Assembly: GCA_040880485.1 (NCBI GenBank) | Contig: JBBDIJ010000004.1 | Coordinates: forward strand, 1-43,145 | Source of the DNA: JBBDIJ01 sp040880485 | GTDB lineage: Bacteria; Bacteroidota; Rhodothermia; Balneolales; Balneolaceae | DNA length: 43,145 bases | Direction of reading: 5' to 3' | Shown here: in pieces, positions 23,818 through 32,075 of the stretch | How the letters are laid out: each line of letters opens with the position of its first letter | Numbering within the stretch: position 1 is the first letter of the stretch | Notes under the pieces: generated by a model | What the model was told of the DNA's origin: nothing | The model's input: only the letters and a program-made list of their open reading frames with translations | Database searches by the model: none | Program-made: the position numbers and the translations under genes

Positions 23818-24180
23818 ATGAGTAGTAAAAGTAGCAGTAACAAGAGCGGTTCAACCCGAAAAGAGATTCACATTACTGTGGAACTGGATGAGAAGAATAT
23901 CCCGGAGAAGATTCTCTGGAGAGCGACAGATCTGGAGCGAGTGGATGAAGCAGAGTGTCGTTCCATGTTGCTCTCTCTCTGGGACCACAACAGAAAAGAT
24001 ACATTGCGTCTGGACCTCTGGACCAAAGAGATGACTGTAGATGAGATGAAGATCTTTTTTCATCAGACACTGGTCACTATGGCCGATACACTCGAAAAGT
24101 CCGTTTCGGATGAGCGAATCAGCGGTGATATGAGAGATTTCTGTGAATATTTTGCAGAGAAGATGGAAATTCGGGAATAA
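23818..24180 (+). CDS. gldC: GldC-like gliding-motility protein
   Basis: Cytoplasmic protein of 120 residues with no signal peptide. The core IHITVELDEKNIPEKILWRATD, followed by acidic helices (EMTVDEMKIFFHQTLVTMADTLEKS) and MRDFCEYFAEKMEIRE, matches GldC, described from gliding Bacteroidota. GldC is conserved well beyond gliding species and its biochemical role is not settled; other gld genes are not in the window. The N-terminus is Ser/Lys-rich (SSKSSSNKSGS). A GGAG ribosome site precedes the ATG, and the gene lies 6 nt after the rluD stop and 96 bp before accA. Confidence 0.85.
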   Translation: MSSKSSSNKSGSTRKEIHITVELDEKNIPEKILWRATDLERVDEAECRSMLLSLWDHNRKDTLRLDLWTKEMTVDEMKIFFHQTLVTMADTLEKSVSDERISGDMRDFCEYFAEKMEIRE

Positions 24181-24276
24181 TATCAGGCGCCGGTTCAATG
24201 CCTGCAATTCGGTATTCACACCCCAAAAGCATTATATTATTTCCAATAAAGGTGGATTTGAACGTTATAGTGAACT

Positions 24277-25257
24277 ATGCAACATCTCGATTTTGAACAG
24301 CCCATTGCCGATCTTGAGAAAAAGATTGAAGAGCTCAAAGAGCTTTCAGTGGGTGATAATGTCCTCCAGCCGGAAATTGAAAGGTTACGGGAGAAGGCAG
24401 ATCAACTGCGTCAATCAATCTTTACTAACCTTACCCGGTGGCAACGAGTGCAACTTGCAAGACATCCGGAACGCCCCTATACGCTGGACTACATAGAGCG
24501 TATTGTCGACCATTTTATCGAGCTGCACGGAGACCGGTTTTTTAGTGACGACAAGGCAATCGTTGGTGGTCTGGGGACCATCGATGGCCACAGCGTGATG
24601 GTGTTGGGACACCAGAAAGGCCGTGATACCCAGTCGCGAAAATACAGAAATTTCGGTATGGCCAACCCGGAGGGGTATCGCAAAGCGTACCGGCTGATGA
24701 AGCTGGCCGAAAAATTTGGTATTCCCGTTGTAACCTTTTTGGATACTCCGGGTGCATTCCCCGGACTGGAGGCTGAGGAGAGGGGACAGGCGGAGGCGAT
24801 CGCCCGGAACCTGAAGCTCATGGCAACACTCAAGGTGCCAATTGTCTCAATCGTGATTGGAGAGGGTGCCAGTGGGGGGGCGATTGGCATCGGTATGGGA
24901 AATGAGCTCTATATGATGGAGAATACATGGTATTCGGTCATTTCACCGGAATCCTGTTCTTCGATTCTCTGGAAAAACTGGGAGTACAAAGAGCAGGCAG
25001 CCGAAGTATTAAAGCTGACAGCTCCCGATCTTCTGGAGCTCGGGATTATAGATGGTGTGATTGAGGAGCCCATGGGAGGTGCTCATCGGGACTGGGAACA
25101 GTCTGCCAATGCCGTAAAGACCACACTGATCGAGAGCCTGGACCGGCTGGGTAAACTGAAAGTGACTAAACTGGTGGATCAGAGAATCGCAAAGTATTGC
25201 GATATGGGTGTCTGGAAGAGTGCATCGGCCCGGTCCGGTAAAAATAAAAACGAGTAG
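24277..25257 (+). CDS. accA: acetyl-CoA carboxylase carboxyltransferase subunit alpha
   Basis: Alpha subunit of the carboxyltransferase that makes malonyl-CoA, the committed step of fatty-acid synthesis. Length is 326 residues, normal for AccA. The N-terminal helical segment (FEQPIADLEKKIEELKEL) precedes the crotonase-like carboxyltransferase fold with FIELHGDRFFSDDKAIVGG, GHQKGRDT, FGMANPEGYRKAYRLM, TFLDTPGAFPG and GEGASGGAIGIGMGNELYMMENTWYSVISPE. It needs AccD, which is not in the window. The thioesterase start follows the stop after 4 nt, so they are probably co-transcribed. Confidence 0.97.
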   Translation: MQHLDFEQPIADLEKKIEELKELSVGDNVLQPEIERLREKADQLRQSIFTNLTRWQRVQLARHPERPYTLDYIERIVDHFIELHGDRFFSDDKAIVGGLGTIDGHSVMVLGHQKGRDTQSRKYRNFGMANPEGYRKAYRLMKLAEKFGIPVVTFLDTPGAFPGLEAEERGQAEAIARNLKLMATLKVPIVSIVIGEGASGGAIGIGMGNELYMMENTWYSVISPESCSSILWKNWEYKEQAAEVLKLTAPDLLELGIIDGVIEEPMGGAHRDWEQSANAVKTTLIESLDRLGKLKVTKLVDQRIAKYCDMGVWKSASARSGKNKNE

Positions 25258-25261
25258 GTGT

Positions 25262-25720
25262 ATGGTCCGACTTCCATCCGGACAGGAGCCTCTTCATCGA
25301 TATATGCACACTCTTCGCAGCCGTTACAGTGAGACGGATCGTATGGGATATGTGTACTACGGACGGTATCTCGAATATTTTGAAGTTGCCCGGACAGAGA
25401 TGATACGGGCGTTGGGCCTCCCCTATAGCCGGATGGAAGATGATGGCGTACTTTTACCCGTAGTCTATACAGAGATCTCCTATAAAGCCCCTGTCCGGTA
25501 TGATGAAGAGATGAAGATCGTGGTCTCCGTGTTTGACCCGCCGGCAGTCCGCCTCGATACCTGGTATGAACTATTTACAGAGGATGCTGAAAGACCGGTA
25601 GCCCTGGGCCACGTAACACTTGCATTTATGGATAGAGAGACTCGCCGGCCACGTCGGGCTCCGGAACTGTTTCTGGATCGACTTGGAGTACAAGGCGGCA
25701 ATCGTAAAAAAAAGGAGTAA
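25262..25720 (+). CDS. acyl-CoA thioesterase, YbgC/FadM-type hotdog fold
   Basis: Hotdog-fold 4-hydroxybenzoyl-CoA-thioesterase family protein of about 152 residues. It hydrolyses acyl-CoA thioesters; the chain-length preference cannot be deduced. The signature SRYSETDRMGYVYYGRYLEYFEVARTE corresponds to the family DTDxxGxVYxxNY region with the catalytic-type Asp. Strands continue through VLLPVVYTEISYKAPVRYDEEM and ALGHVTLAFMDRETRRP. The ATG at 25262 follows an AGGTG; MHTLRSRYSE at 25304 would still keep the whole domain. It lies 4 nt after accA and 4 nt before the next gene, within a lipid-related run. Confidence 0.87.
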   Translation: MVRLPSGQEPLHRYMHTLRSRYSETDRMGYVYYGRYLEYFEVARTEMIRALGLPYSRMEDDGVLLPVVYTEISYKAPVRYDEEMKIVVSVFDPPAVRLDTWYELFTEDAERPVALGHVTLAFMDRETRRPRRAPELFLDRLGVQGGNRKKKE

Positions 25721-25724
25721 GGAT

Positions 25725-26318
25725 ATGGATGAACCCTATTCAGTATCGGCAGAACCGAATCGGCAAGAGGACAGAGAGCATTGGTATCCTGCACTGCTTG
25801 TGGGTGCGCTCTTTGGAACCGTCAGTTTTCTTTTCGGGCTGCTGGTAGGCTACCAGCAGATTGCCTCCGAACCGACTGGAGAGTTGATGTCGGGGTATAT
25901 GATTGCAGGAGTTTTGATAGGTTTCGCCACCATGTTTGCCGGTATGGCAACCGTCTGGTACTACACTCGAAAGGTTCGTCCTGAAATCACTCTTGGCAGG
26001 GGAGCTTTTGTGGGCCTTCTGACAGGTCTGGTTGTGGTGTTCTCCTCTTCGATCCTTAATGAGATTTGGAAGCAGGTCGATCCCGTCTATGAAGAGGCAC
26101 TTGTAGAGAGTATAGTGGCTGATGTAGAGCAAATGGTTGTTCCTTCCGATGTACGGCAGCAGCTGACTGATCAGCTTTCGGAGAGTTTCCGTGAACAGAC
26201 TCTGGTTTCGCAAATTGTGGCCGGGTCGTTTATAACCGGCCTTCTGAATCTGCTGACCGGTCTGATTGGAGCTAAAGTGTTTGGAGCCCGGGTGGAAACG
26301 GATGGAGGTGGCGAATGA
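25725..26318 (+). CDS. multi-pass membrane protein, DUF4199-like
   Basis: Membrane protein of 197 residues with four probable helices: ~21-42 (LLVGALFGTVSFLFGLLVGY), ~55-77 (MIAGVLIGFATMFAGMATVWYY), ~88-108 (GAFVGLLTGLVVVFSSSI) and ~168-186 near the C-terminus. The region between the third and fourth helix is polar and helical (VESIVADVEQMVVPSDVRQQLTDQLSESF). This layout matches the DUF4199 family of Bacteroidota, whose function is unknown. An AAGGAG site precedes the ATG. It overlaps the following protease gene by 4 nt (ATGA), so the two may act together. Confidence 0.7.
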   Translation: MDEPYSVSAEPNRQEDREHWYPALLVGALFGTVSFLFGLLVGYQQIASEPTGELMSGYMIAGVLIGFATMFAGMATVWYYTRKVRPEITLGRGAFVGLLTGLVVVFSSSILNEIWKQVDPVYEEALVESIVADVEQMVVPSDVRQQLTDQLSESFREQTLVSQIVAGSFITGLLNLLTGLIGAKVFGARVETDGGGE

Positions 26319-27265
26319 CGAATTTTCCCGGAATGGATGATGAGCATCTGCCTCTCACCGAAAAACCCTCTTGGGTAGAACGGAACGGTTTTTCACACTG
26401 GGGCCTTGCGATCATCTGGGCCATTGTCGCATTTGGTCTTTTTCAGCTTTTTGCCGGTGTGGTGGCAACACTGCTCATATTTATGGCCGAGGGGCGTGTC
26501 GATTCGGGTTCTGATCTGATGAGCTTGATGTCGGAGCGGATGGACCTGGTATTTATTGGAAACAGTGCAGGCCAGATTCTTTTTCTGGCCATTGTTACCT
26601 GGTTTCTTACCGGTCTGCATACTGGAAGCGGGTCGCGGAGGCACTGGTTGCGGTTCCGGCATGATAAGAGCACCGGATGGTATGTGGGAATTACAGCACT
26701 GCTCTTTATTTCGGTTCAACCAGTGGTCTGGTATGTCGGTTATTTGAACCAGCAACTGCCCCTGCCGGATCTCTTTAGTGATTTGCAGGAAGCCCAGTAT
26801 GAGATGATCGAAGATTTCCTCTCACAGGATGGAGCCATCTGGATTGCCCTGTTTCATGTTGCACTCGTTCCTGCTATTTGTGAAGAGGTGATGTTTCGAG
26901 GGTACCTTCAACGGGCATTTGAAAAAAGTTGGGGTGCCTGGCCAGCCATAGTTGTCTCCGGATTGCTATTCGGGCTCTATCACCTCCAGTTGGGCAATCT
27001 GCTTCCTCTGGCTCTTCTGGGTCTCCTGCTGGCTCTCGTAACCTGGCTCAGTGGCAGTCTCTATCCTGCCATCGTCGCGCACTTTGTAAACAACGGTGCG
27101 GCCGTACTTTTGGCCAGCTTTTATCCTGAACTTGCTTTTGCAGAGATGACAGCGGAAACGACACCACCGCTAACAGTGTTATTTGCAGGTGCTCTTATTT
27201 CTTCATGGCTGATATATCTTCTTGTTCGGAGGTCTGAAGCGAATCAGTCGGTAACAGAAACCTGA
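26315..27265 (+). CDS. CPBP-family intramembrane glutamic endopeptidase (Abi/CAAX-like)
   Basis: Polytopic membrane protein of 316 residues. The C-terminal CPBP domain (PF02517 type) carries the motifs of the family: EEVMFRGYLQ with Glu190/Glu191 and Arg195, then FGLYHLQLGN with the second-motif histidine, and the third-motif HFVNN. Relatives cleave proteins near prenylated or membrane-embedded ends, or act in bacteriocin immunity; the substrate here is unknown. It is translationally coupled to the DUF4199-like protein (ATGA) and sits 10 nt before the DUF2007 gene. Confidence 0.88.
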   Translation: MTNFPGMDDEHLPLTEKPSWVERNGFSHWGLAIIWAIVAFGLFQLFAGVVATLLIFMAEGRVDSGSDLMSLMSERMDLVFIGNSAGQILFLAIVTWFLTGLHTGSGSRRHWLRFRHDKSTGWYVGITALLFISVQPVVWYVGYLNQQLPLPDLFSDLQEAQYEMIEDFLSQDGAIWIALFHVALVPAICEEVMFRGYLQRAFEKSWGAWPAIVVSGLLFGLYHLQLGNLLPLALLGLLLALVTWLSGSLYPAIVAHFVNNGAAVLLASFYPELAFAEMTAETTPPLTVLFAGALISSWLIYLLVRRSEANQSVTET

Positions 27266-27275
27266 AGCTATACCT

Positions 27276-27575
27276 ATGGGATTTTTTGACGGGCCGGAAA
27301 GGCCAAAAAGTATCGACAACTGGGTCTGTGTTTATGAGAGGGGGACGGAGTATGAAGTCGCCATGGCGAAGAACTATCTCGCCAATTTGAGGATACCTTC
27401 CAACATTCTCTCCAAGCGTGACTCTTCCTACAGCCTGAACTTTGGGGAGATGTCGATGGTCTATCTCTATGTGCCACAAGAGTATGAAAAGCAGGCTCGT
27501 ACAGCCCTTGAGGAGCTTGAAACAGAGCTTGCCGAGGATCCGGAGGATGAAGATGATGACCCGGAGGCTGAGTGA
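27276..27575 (+). CDS. DUF2007-domain protein
   Basis: Small cytoplasmic protein of 99 residues. The core WVCVYERGTEYEVAMAKNYLANLRIPSNILSKRDSSYSLN...SMVYLYVPQEYEKQARTAL fits DUF2007, a compact alpha/beta domain annotated as a putative signal-transducing protein; its role is not established. The last ~20 residues are almost all Glu/Asp. It overlaps cdsA by 4 nt and follows the CPBP protease by 10 nt, a placement that suggests a link to membrane-lipid or membrane-protein quality control. Confidence 0.8.
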   Translation: MGFFDGPERPKSIDNWVCVYERGTEYEVAMAKNYLANLRIPSNILSKRDSSYSLNFGEMSMVYLYVPQEYEKQARTALEELETELAEDPEDEDDDPEAE

Positions 27576-28375
27576 GTGAGTTGCTCAGGCGTTTTCTCTT
27601 TGCCCTGCCTGCAGGTGCACTCTTCATCTGGCTGCTATGGATAGGCGGCCTTTTTTTTGAACTGCTTCTTGCGGGTATTGCACTTGCCGTCCTGTTGGAG
27701 ATGATTTTCCTCTTTCGAAAGATGAATGGCCGTCCAGTGGCGTTTTTGGCTCTGCTCACCGGGGCAGTCGCATGGTCGCTGCACAGAGGGCCTGATTGGC
27801 TTCTTGTGGCTGGTGCTATTCTTATGCTCGGTGCGATGACATCCATTCTATACAGAAAAACCGGGCCTGAGGGGATGAACCGGTGGGGAGCCACCCTGTT
27901 TTGCGGACTCTATGCACCGCTCGGCCTTCTCTTTTTTCATGAAATCCGATACCTGGCACCTGAAACCGAGGGAGTGATGCTCGCCATTCTGGTGATCGTA
28001 CTCATCTGGAGCAATGATATTTTTGCATACGGAGGTGGCCGACTTTTTGGAAAAAGGCCATTGGCCCCGTCGGTAAGCCCAAACAAGAGTTGGGAAGGGT
28101 TCTGGTTCGGAATGGCCGGGAGCCTGATAGCACTACTTTTGATGGTCTCTATTTCAGACTCCATCTCCATTGATGGGTATCTGCTGCTTCCAATGGTGCC
28201 GATTACAGGAGTGATGGGCCCACTTGGCGATTTGGCTGAGAGCCGCTTCAAAAGGTGGGCGGGAGTCAAGGACTCCTCCAGACTTCTTCCGGGCCATGGC
28301 GGTTTTTTCGACCGATTCGATGCACTCATTCTCGCTTCACCTTTCCTATGGGTCTATCTGGTTCTGATACTCTGA
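27572..28375 (+). CDS. cdsA: phosphatidate cytidylyltransferase
   Basis: Integral membrane enzyme of 267 residues that makes CDP-diacylglycerol from phosphatidate and CTP, the branch point of phospholipid synthesis. There are about seven to eight hydrophobic helices. The C-terminal signature is clear: SVSPNKSWEGFWFGM, then GDLAESRFKRWAGVKDSSRLLPGHGGFFDRFDAL with the metal-binding aspartates. The start is a GTG overlapping the DUF2007 stop (27572-27575). Together with accA, the thioesterase and the membrane proteins upstream it forms a lipid/membrane gene run. Confidence 0.95.
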   Translation: MSELLRRFLFALPAGALFIWLLWIGGLFFELLLAGIALAVLLEMIFLFRKMNGRPVAFLALLTGAVAWSLHRGPDWLLVAGAILMLGAMTSILYRKTGPEGMNRWGATLFCGLYAPLGLLFFHEIRYLAPETEGVMLAILVIVLIWSNDIFAYGGGRLFGKRPLAPSVSPNKSWEGFWFGMAGSLIALLLMVSISDSISIDGYLLLPMVPITGVMGPLGDLAESRFKRWAGVKDSSRLLPGHGGFFDRFDALILASPFLWVYLVLIL

Positions 28376-28394
28376 AAACACTCAATCGGTGACC

Positions 28395-29297
28395 ATGAAC
28401 AGACACTATTTGATTACAGGCGGGACAGGTTTTATAGGTAGCCACCTTTGCCGCAACCTTCTTCAACAGGGCGGGTATGTGACCGTCCTGACACGATCAC
28501 CTGCAAAGTATAGGGAGGAGCAGTCCCGTAATCAGAAATTCGTCTCCTGGGACTCGGACCTTAACAGAGTGATGAATGAGGCGGATATGGTGATTCATCT
28601 GGCCGGGGAGAATCTCTTCTCCAGCCGCTGGACAAAAAAAGTAAAACAATCGCTGTACGACAGCCGAATAGAGACAACCAATAAGCTGGTGGAGGCGATG
28701 ATATCAGCAGAAAATCCGCCGGAACTACTGGTTTCGGCTTCAGGTATCAATATCTACGGAGATCATGGAGATCGCCTGATCGATGAGAAGTCCGGTGCTG
28801 GAGACGACTTTTTAGCACAATTGTGCATCGACTGGGAGGCGGCTGCTCATCGCGCAAAGGAGGCGGGTGTTCGGGTAGCTATACCTCGTTTTGGAATTGT
28901 CTTGCAAAAGGATGGCGGAGCTTTGGAGCAGTTAAAATGGCCGTATCACTTTTTCATCGGGGGGCCGCTGGGAAGTGGACAACAATATCTATCCTGGATC
29001 CATATGGAGGACTTGTGCCGCGCTCTCCTCTGGCCACTGGAGCAGGATGGCTTCCGGGGTGTTTACAACGCTTGTAGCCCCTCTCCCGTGACCATGCGTG
29101 AGCTGGCTGATTCGATAGGGAATGTGTTGAACCGGCCCTCGTTTTTCCGTGTACCGGAACCGCTATTGCGATGGGTTTTGGGTGAAGCAGCGAAGCCCAT
29201 TACAGGTAGTGTTCGTGCTGTGCCCGGAAGCTTGGTTGACAGCGGCTTTCAGTTTCAGTTTGGTGACCTCAATGAGGCACTTGCAGATCTGCTTTGA
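28395..29297 (+). CDS. TIGR01777-family NAD(P)-dependent epimerase
   Basis: Extended short-chain dehydrogenase of 300 residues (YfcH/TIGR01777 group). Rossmann motif TGGTGFIGSHL is at the N-terminus, followed by VIHLAGENLFSSRW, LVSASGINIYGDHG, IDWEAAA and RFGIVLQKDGGALEQL, and the C-terminal DUF1731-like tail (FRVPEPLLRWVLGE...SGFQFQFGDLNEALADLL). The substrate is unknown for the family. The start is taken as the ATG at 28395; a GTG two codons upstream (28389) is in frame. It is the last gene of the plus-strand run and its stop lies 11 nt from that of the convergent propeller gene. Confidence 0.9.
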   Translation: MNRHYLITGGTGFIGSHLCRNLLQQGGYVTVLTRSPAKYREEQSRNQKFVSWDSDLNRVMNEADMVIHLAGENLFSSRWTKKVKQSLYDSRIETTNKLVEAMISAENPPELLVSASGINIYGDHGDRLIDEKSGAGDDFLAQLCIDWEAAAHRAKEAGVRVAIPRFGIVLQKDGGALEQLKWPYHFFIGGPLGSGQQYLSWIHMEDLCRALLWPLEQDGFRGVYNACSPSPVTMRELADSIGNVLNRPSFFRVPEPLLRWVLGEAAKPITGSVRAVPGSLVDSGFQFQFGDLNEALADLL

Positions 29298-29308
29298 ACT
29301 TCTCTGTG

Positions 29309-31975
29309 TTACTCCTGCGGAAGGCTCAAAATGGTCCAGGCACGGAGCCCCTCTCGTGTATGCGCAATAATTTCCATCTGGCCGTCACGTGTCAAATCTC
29401 TTATGACGGGAAAACGCATGGATGTTGTCGGAAGGTCGGTAATCCTCTCTCCTGTAGTGAGATTCCAGGCGAACAGGCGCCCAAAACCTGCAAGTGCGAC
29501 CAGATCGCTCTGTCCGTTACCATTCAAATCGGTAGTCATTGGCCCTGAGGTTTCTGATGACGGTTGCGCCATACTTCTTGTAAAGCGTACACTCCCCTCC
29601 ATGTTAATCAGAAAGATGGACCCGTTAGCGCTCTGGGTAAGAATCAGATCCTCCTGTAAAATTTCTTCGTCGTCGGTTCGAACACGCTCATTTGTGACTA
29701 CCGGAGTTGCGTTCAACGGGCTGTTGGAGACATTCAGGCTCTGAACAATCAGGGAATCTCCGGTAACTGAAGAGTCAAGAGAATCTGCAAAGAGAGTTTG
29801 TTCACCAACGGCGTAGAGTTGGCCATCGGAACCGGCACCGAGGATGTGTTCGCCATATATGATCGGGGAACCGTTAAAGCGGGCTTCGGTGAAGAGTGGA
29901 AAACCGTCTCTCCGCATTCCGTTGACACTCCAGGCATGAAGGGCATTTTCAGAAAATGCTATGAGCGTCCGTTCGCTGCCCAGCATCTGAAAGAGTGGCC
30001 TGGAACGGATAACCGCATTGGTTGTTTGCGGCCACCCGGTGATCGGATTTCCTCTCTCATCTAAAATATGAAAACGCCTGTCTGCAGTCGCAAAGAGCAT
30101 TTCCGCAAGTCCGTTTCGGGTTACATCAATAATTTGAAGGGGAGTTGTGATCTCTTCACCGGCTTGAACCGGGAAGTTAGGCAGCATCTCGCCATTCAGG
30201 TTCCATGCATAGATCCGATTGCCGGCGGCCTGCATGATGACACGTTGATTGTTCCCGTACCAGTCAAATACAACCGGCGGGCCCACTGGTGTGTCTGAGC
30301 CGGTACTTACCTGCGTAACAATACTTCCGTCTGCGGAGATTGCAAATACGGAACCCTGTGGAGTCGAAAACACAATTTCCTCTCTTCCATTACCAGTAAG
30401 GTCTGTCAGTACCGGTTCGCCGCTAATTTCCGGAGCAGAGAGGGGGTAGAGCCACCGTTCCCGGTAAGGTTCCAGTTCACGCTCCCTCTGAAAGCTGGAA
30501 ACAGACACTGCCAGTGGATCTGAAAGAGTGTTTCGGTGTGTGGTAATCAGAAGTATGTCAAATCTGGAGGTGAGTGCCCCGATCTTGTGTAGAGGGAATA
30601 GCCAGGGTTGCACATAGGTGTGAAATCGCTCTCCATCTACATAGGTTATTGAGCTTATCTCGTCCGGAAACTGGCTCCTGAAACCCTCGTAATACGGGTC
30701 GTAGAGGACCACATTACGACGATCAAAATCTGTTTGAGCCCGCTCTGTAATCTGACGGTTGCGGGAGATGGCCACGACACCGTCAAAGACGGAAAGATAG
30801 AAACTTGTAATGGGCGAGAGGTCCGAGCCGATTAGCTGCCCGAGCAGGAGACTGTTGATGTGGTAGATGTTCCCGGTACTTACAATCCACTCTTCCTCCC
30901 TGAGCTGTTCCAGAATCTGTGTGACCGTTTCGGGATCTTCAGCTCTGCGAAGAAACAGAAACTCGCTACTGGTAGTGAGGCCCGATTCGTCAAAAGCGGC
31001 GAATGCAATTTCGTCTCCCAGGGCCGTGGCCAATCTTTGCCACAGCTCACGATTGTCGATGAGGTGTTGATCGAGCTCTCCTGAAGGTGGCTGGTCCGGC
31101 GGTACCATTCGGGGAGGGAGTTGAAGAATTGAAAAGGTTGCGACCGGTATGGGTATATAGCGTTCCAGTGTGATAGGGGCAGATTCAGCAGATATGCTGC
31201 GAATAAGAGGGGAGGAGTCGCCGGGAGCCTCCATGAGTCCTTCAAGCTTCCAAAGCGGCGCCTCTTCAGTACTATCTTCAAACGTCTGGTTCAGCTTGAG
31301 TCCCAGAGGCGTGCCTCCCTGAAAAGATCCTGTCAGTGCGGGCCTGTATAGAACCTGGGCGTTCTGTCCAACCCAGCGATCCAAATGCGATGTATTGACA
31401 ATAAGGGTACCTGGCTCGATGTCACGGGTTTGCAGTTGCAGGGAGGGCAGCTCGCCGGATGAAGTTCGAATCATCTCTTCGATCGCAAAACTGGATTCTG
31501 AAAAGAGTGTCCAGGAGCCGTGTCGAACGGCAAACAGCGAGCGGTTATCCAGACTCAAATGGTGTATATCCTGCCCTTTAAATGTGTAAAGGTTCTGGGC
31601 AAAGGGTCGGTGAAATCGTTGTGCGAGCCACTGGAGCAGGGCTGCAGGTGTTTCGGTGACCCATACCGGCTTCCACTCATTGGCCGTGTCTGGAAAAAGG
31701 AGGATTGCGCGTACGTAGATGGATTCGTCACTCTCTGTCAGCAATTCACCGGTCACCTGCATGGACGATGAGCTCAAGTCTTCCAGAAGAGTGATATAGG
31801 GAGCCTCAAGTAGAGAGTAGATGGTCTCTTCCTGTTGTGGTATCATCACCCAGGGCGTGTGCTCCGGAACCAGTTCCGTCCATGTAGTGTCAGATGCTCT
31901 GTTGCAGGCGGTAAAGGTCAGCAGTACCGTCAATAACAGGCCAAAAAGAGACATTACGACGTTTTGGTGACGCAT
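29309..31975 (-). CDS. large lipoprotein with C-terminal FG-GAP/PQQ-like beta-propeller
   Basis: Envelope protein of 888 residues. The lipobox is TFTAC (Cys at residue 24 counted from the ATG at 31975); the frame is open to 32032, but only the later start gives a proper signal. Residues ~25-500 form a mixed alpha/beta region with repeated elements about membrane-facing enzymes or DUF3352-like proteins, which I cannot assign firmly. Residues ~510-885 contain several FG-GAP-like blades: VLTDLTGNGREEIVFSTPQGSVFAI, IIDVTRNGLAEMLFATADRRFHIL, TTDLNGNGQSDLVALAGFGRLFAW and IRDLTRDGQMEIIAHTREGLRAW. No enzyme motif is visible, so a surface binding or scaffold role is likely. It is divergent from the VWA protein. 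Confidence 0.72.
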   Translation of the reverse strand: MRHQNVVMSLFGLLLTVLLTFTACNRASDTTWTELVPEHTPWVMIPQQEETIYSLLEAPYITLLEDLSSSSMQVTGELLTESDESIYVRAILLFPDTANEWKPVWVTETPAALLQWLAQRFHRPFAQNLYTFKGQDIHHLSLDNRSLFAVRHGSWTLFSESSFAIEEMIRTSSGELPSLQLQTRDIEPGTLIVNTSHLDRWVGQNAQVLYRPALTGSFQGGTPLGLKLNQTFEDSTEEAPLWKLEGLMEAPGDSSPLIRSISAESAPITLERYIPIPVATFSILQLPPRMVPPDQPPSGELDQHLIDNRELWQRLATALGDEIAFAAFDESGLTTSSEFLFLRRAEDPETVTQILEQLREEEWIVSTGNIYHINSLLLGQLIGSDLSPITSFYLSVFDGVVAISRNRQITERAQTDFDRRNVVLYDPYYEGFRSQFPDEISSITYVDGERFHTYVQPWLFPLHKIGALTSRFDILLITTHRNTLSDPLAVSVSSFQRERELEPYRERWLYPLSAPEISGEPVLTDLTGNGREEIVFSTPQGSVFAISADGSIVTQVSTGSDTPVGPPVVFDWYGNNQRVIMQAAGNRIYAWNLNGEMLPNFPVQAGEEITTPLQIIDVTRNGLAEMLFATADRRFHILDERGNPITGWPQTTNAVIRSRPLFQMLGSERTLIAFSENALHAWSVNGMRRDGFPLFTEARFNGSPIIYGEHILGAGSDGQLYAVGEQTLFADSLDSSVTGDSLIVQSLNVSNSPLNATPVVTNERVRTDDEEILQEDLILTQSANGSIFLINMEGSVRFTRSMAQPSSETSGPMTTDLNGNGQSDLVALAGFGRLFAWNLTTGERITDLPTTSMRFPVIRDLTRDGQMEIIAHTREGLRAWTILSLPQE

Positions 31976-32075
31976 CAGTATGAAAATAAACTTATTGGAA
32001 ACATTCTGTTTGGGAACAATCTGTGATTGCAATAGCTTGAATGAAGGGGTAGAAAGTAAGAACTTTTTTTAGCAA

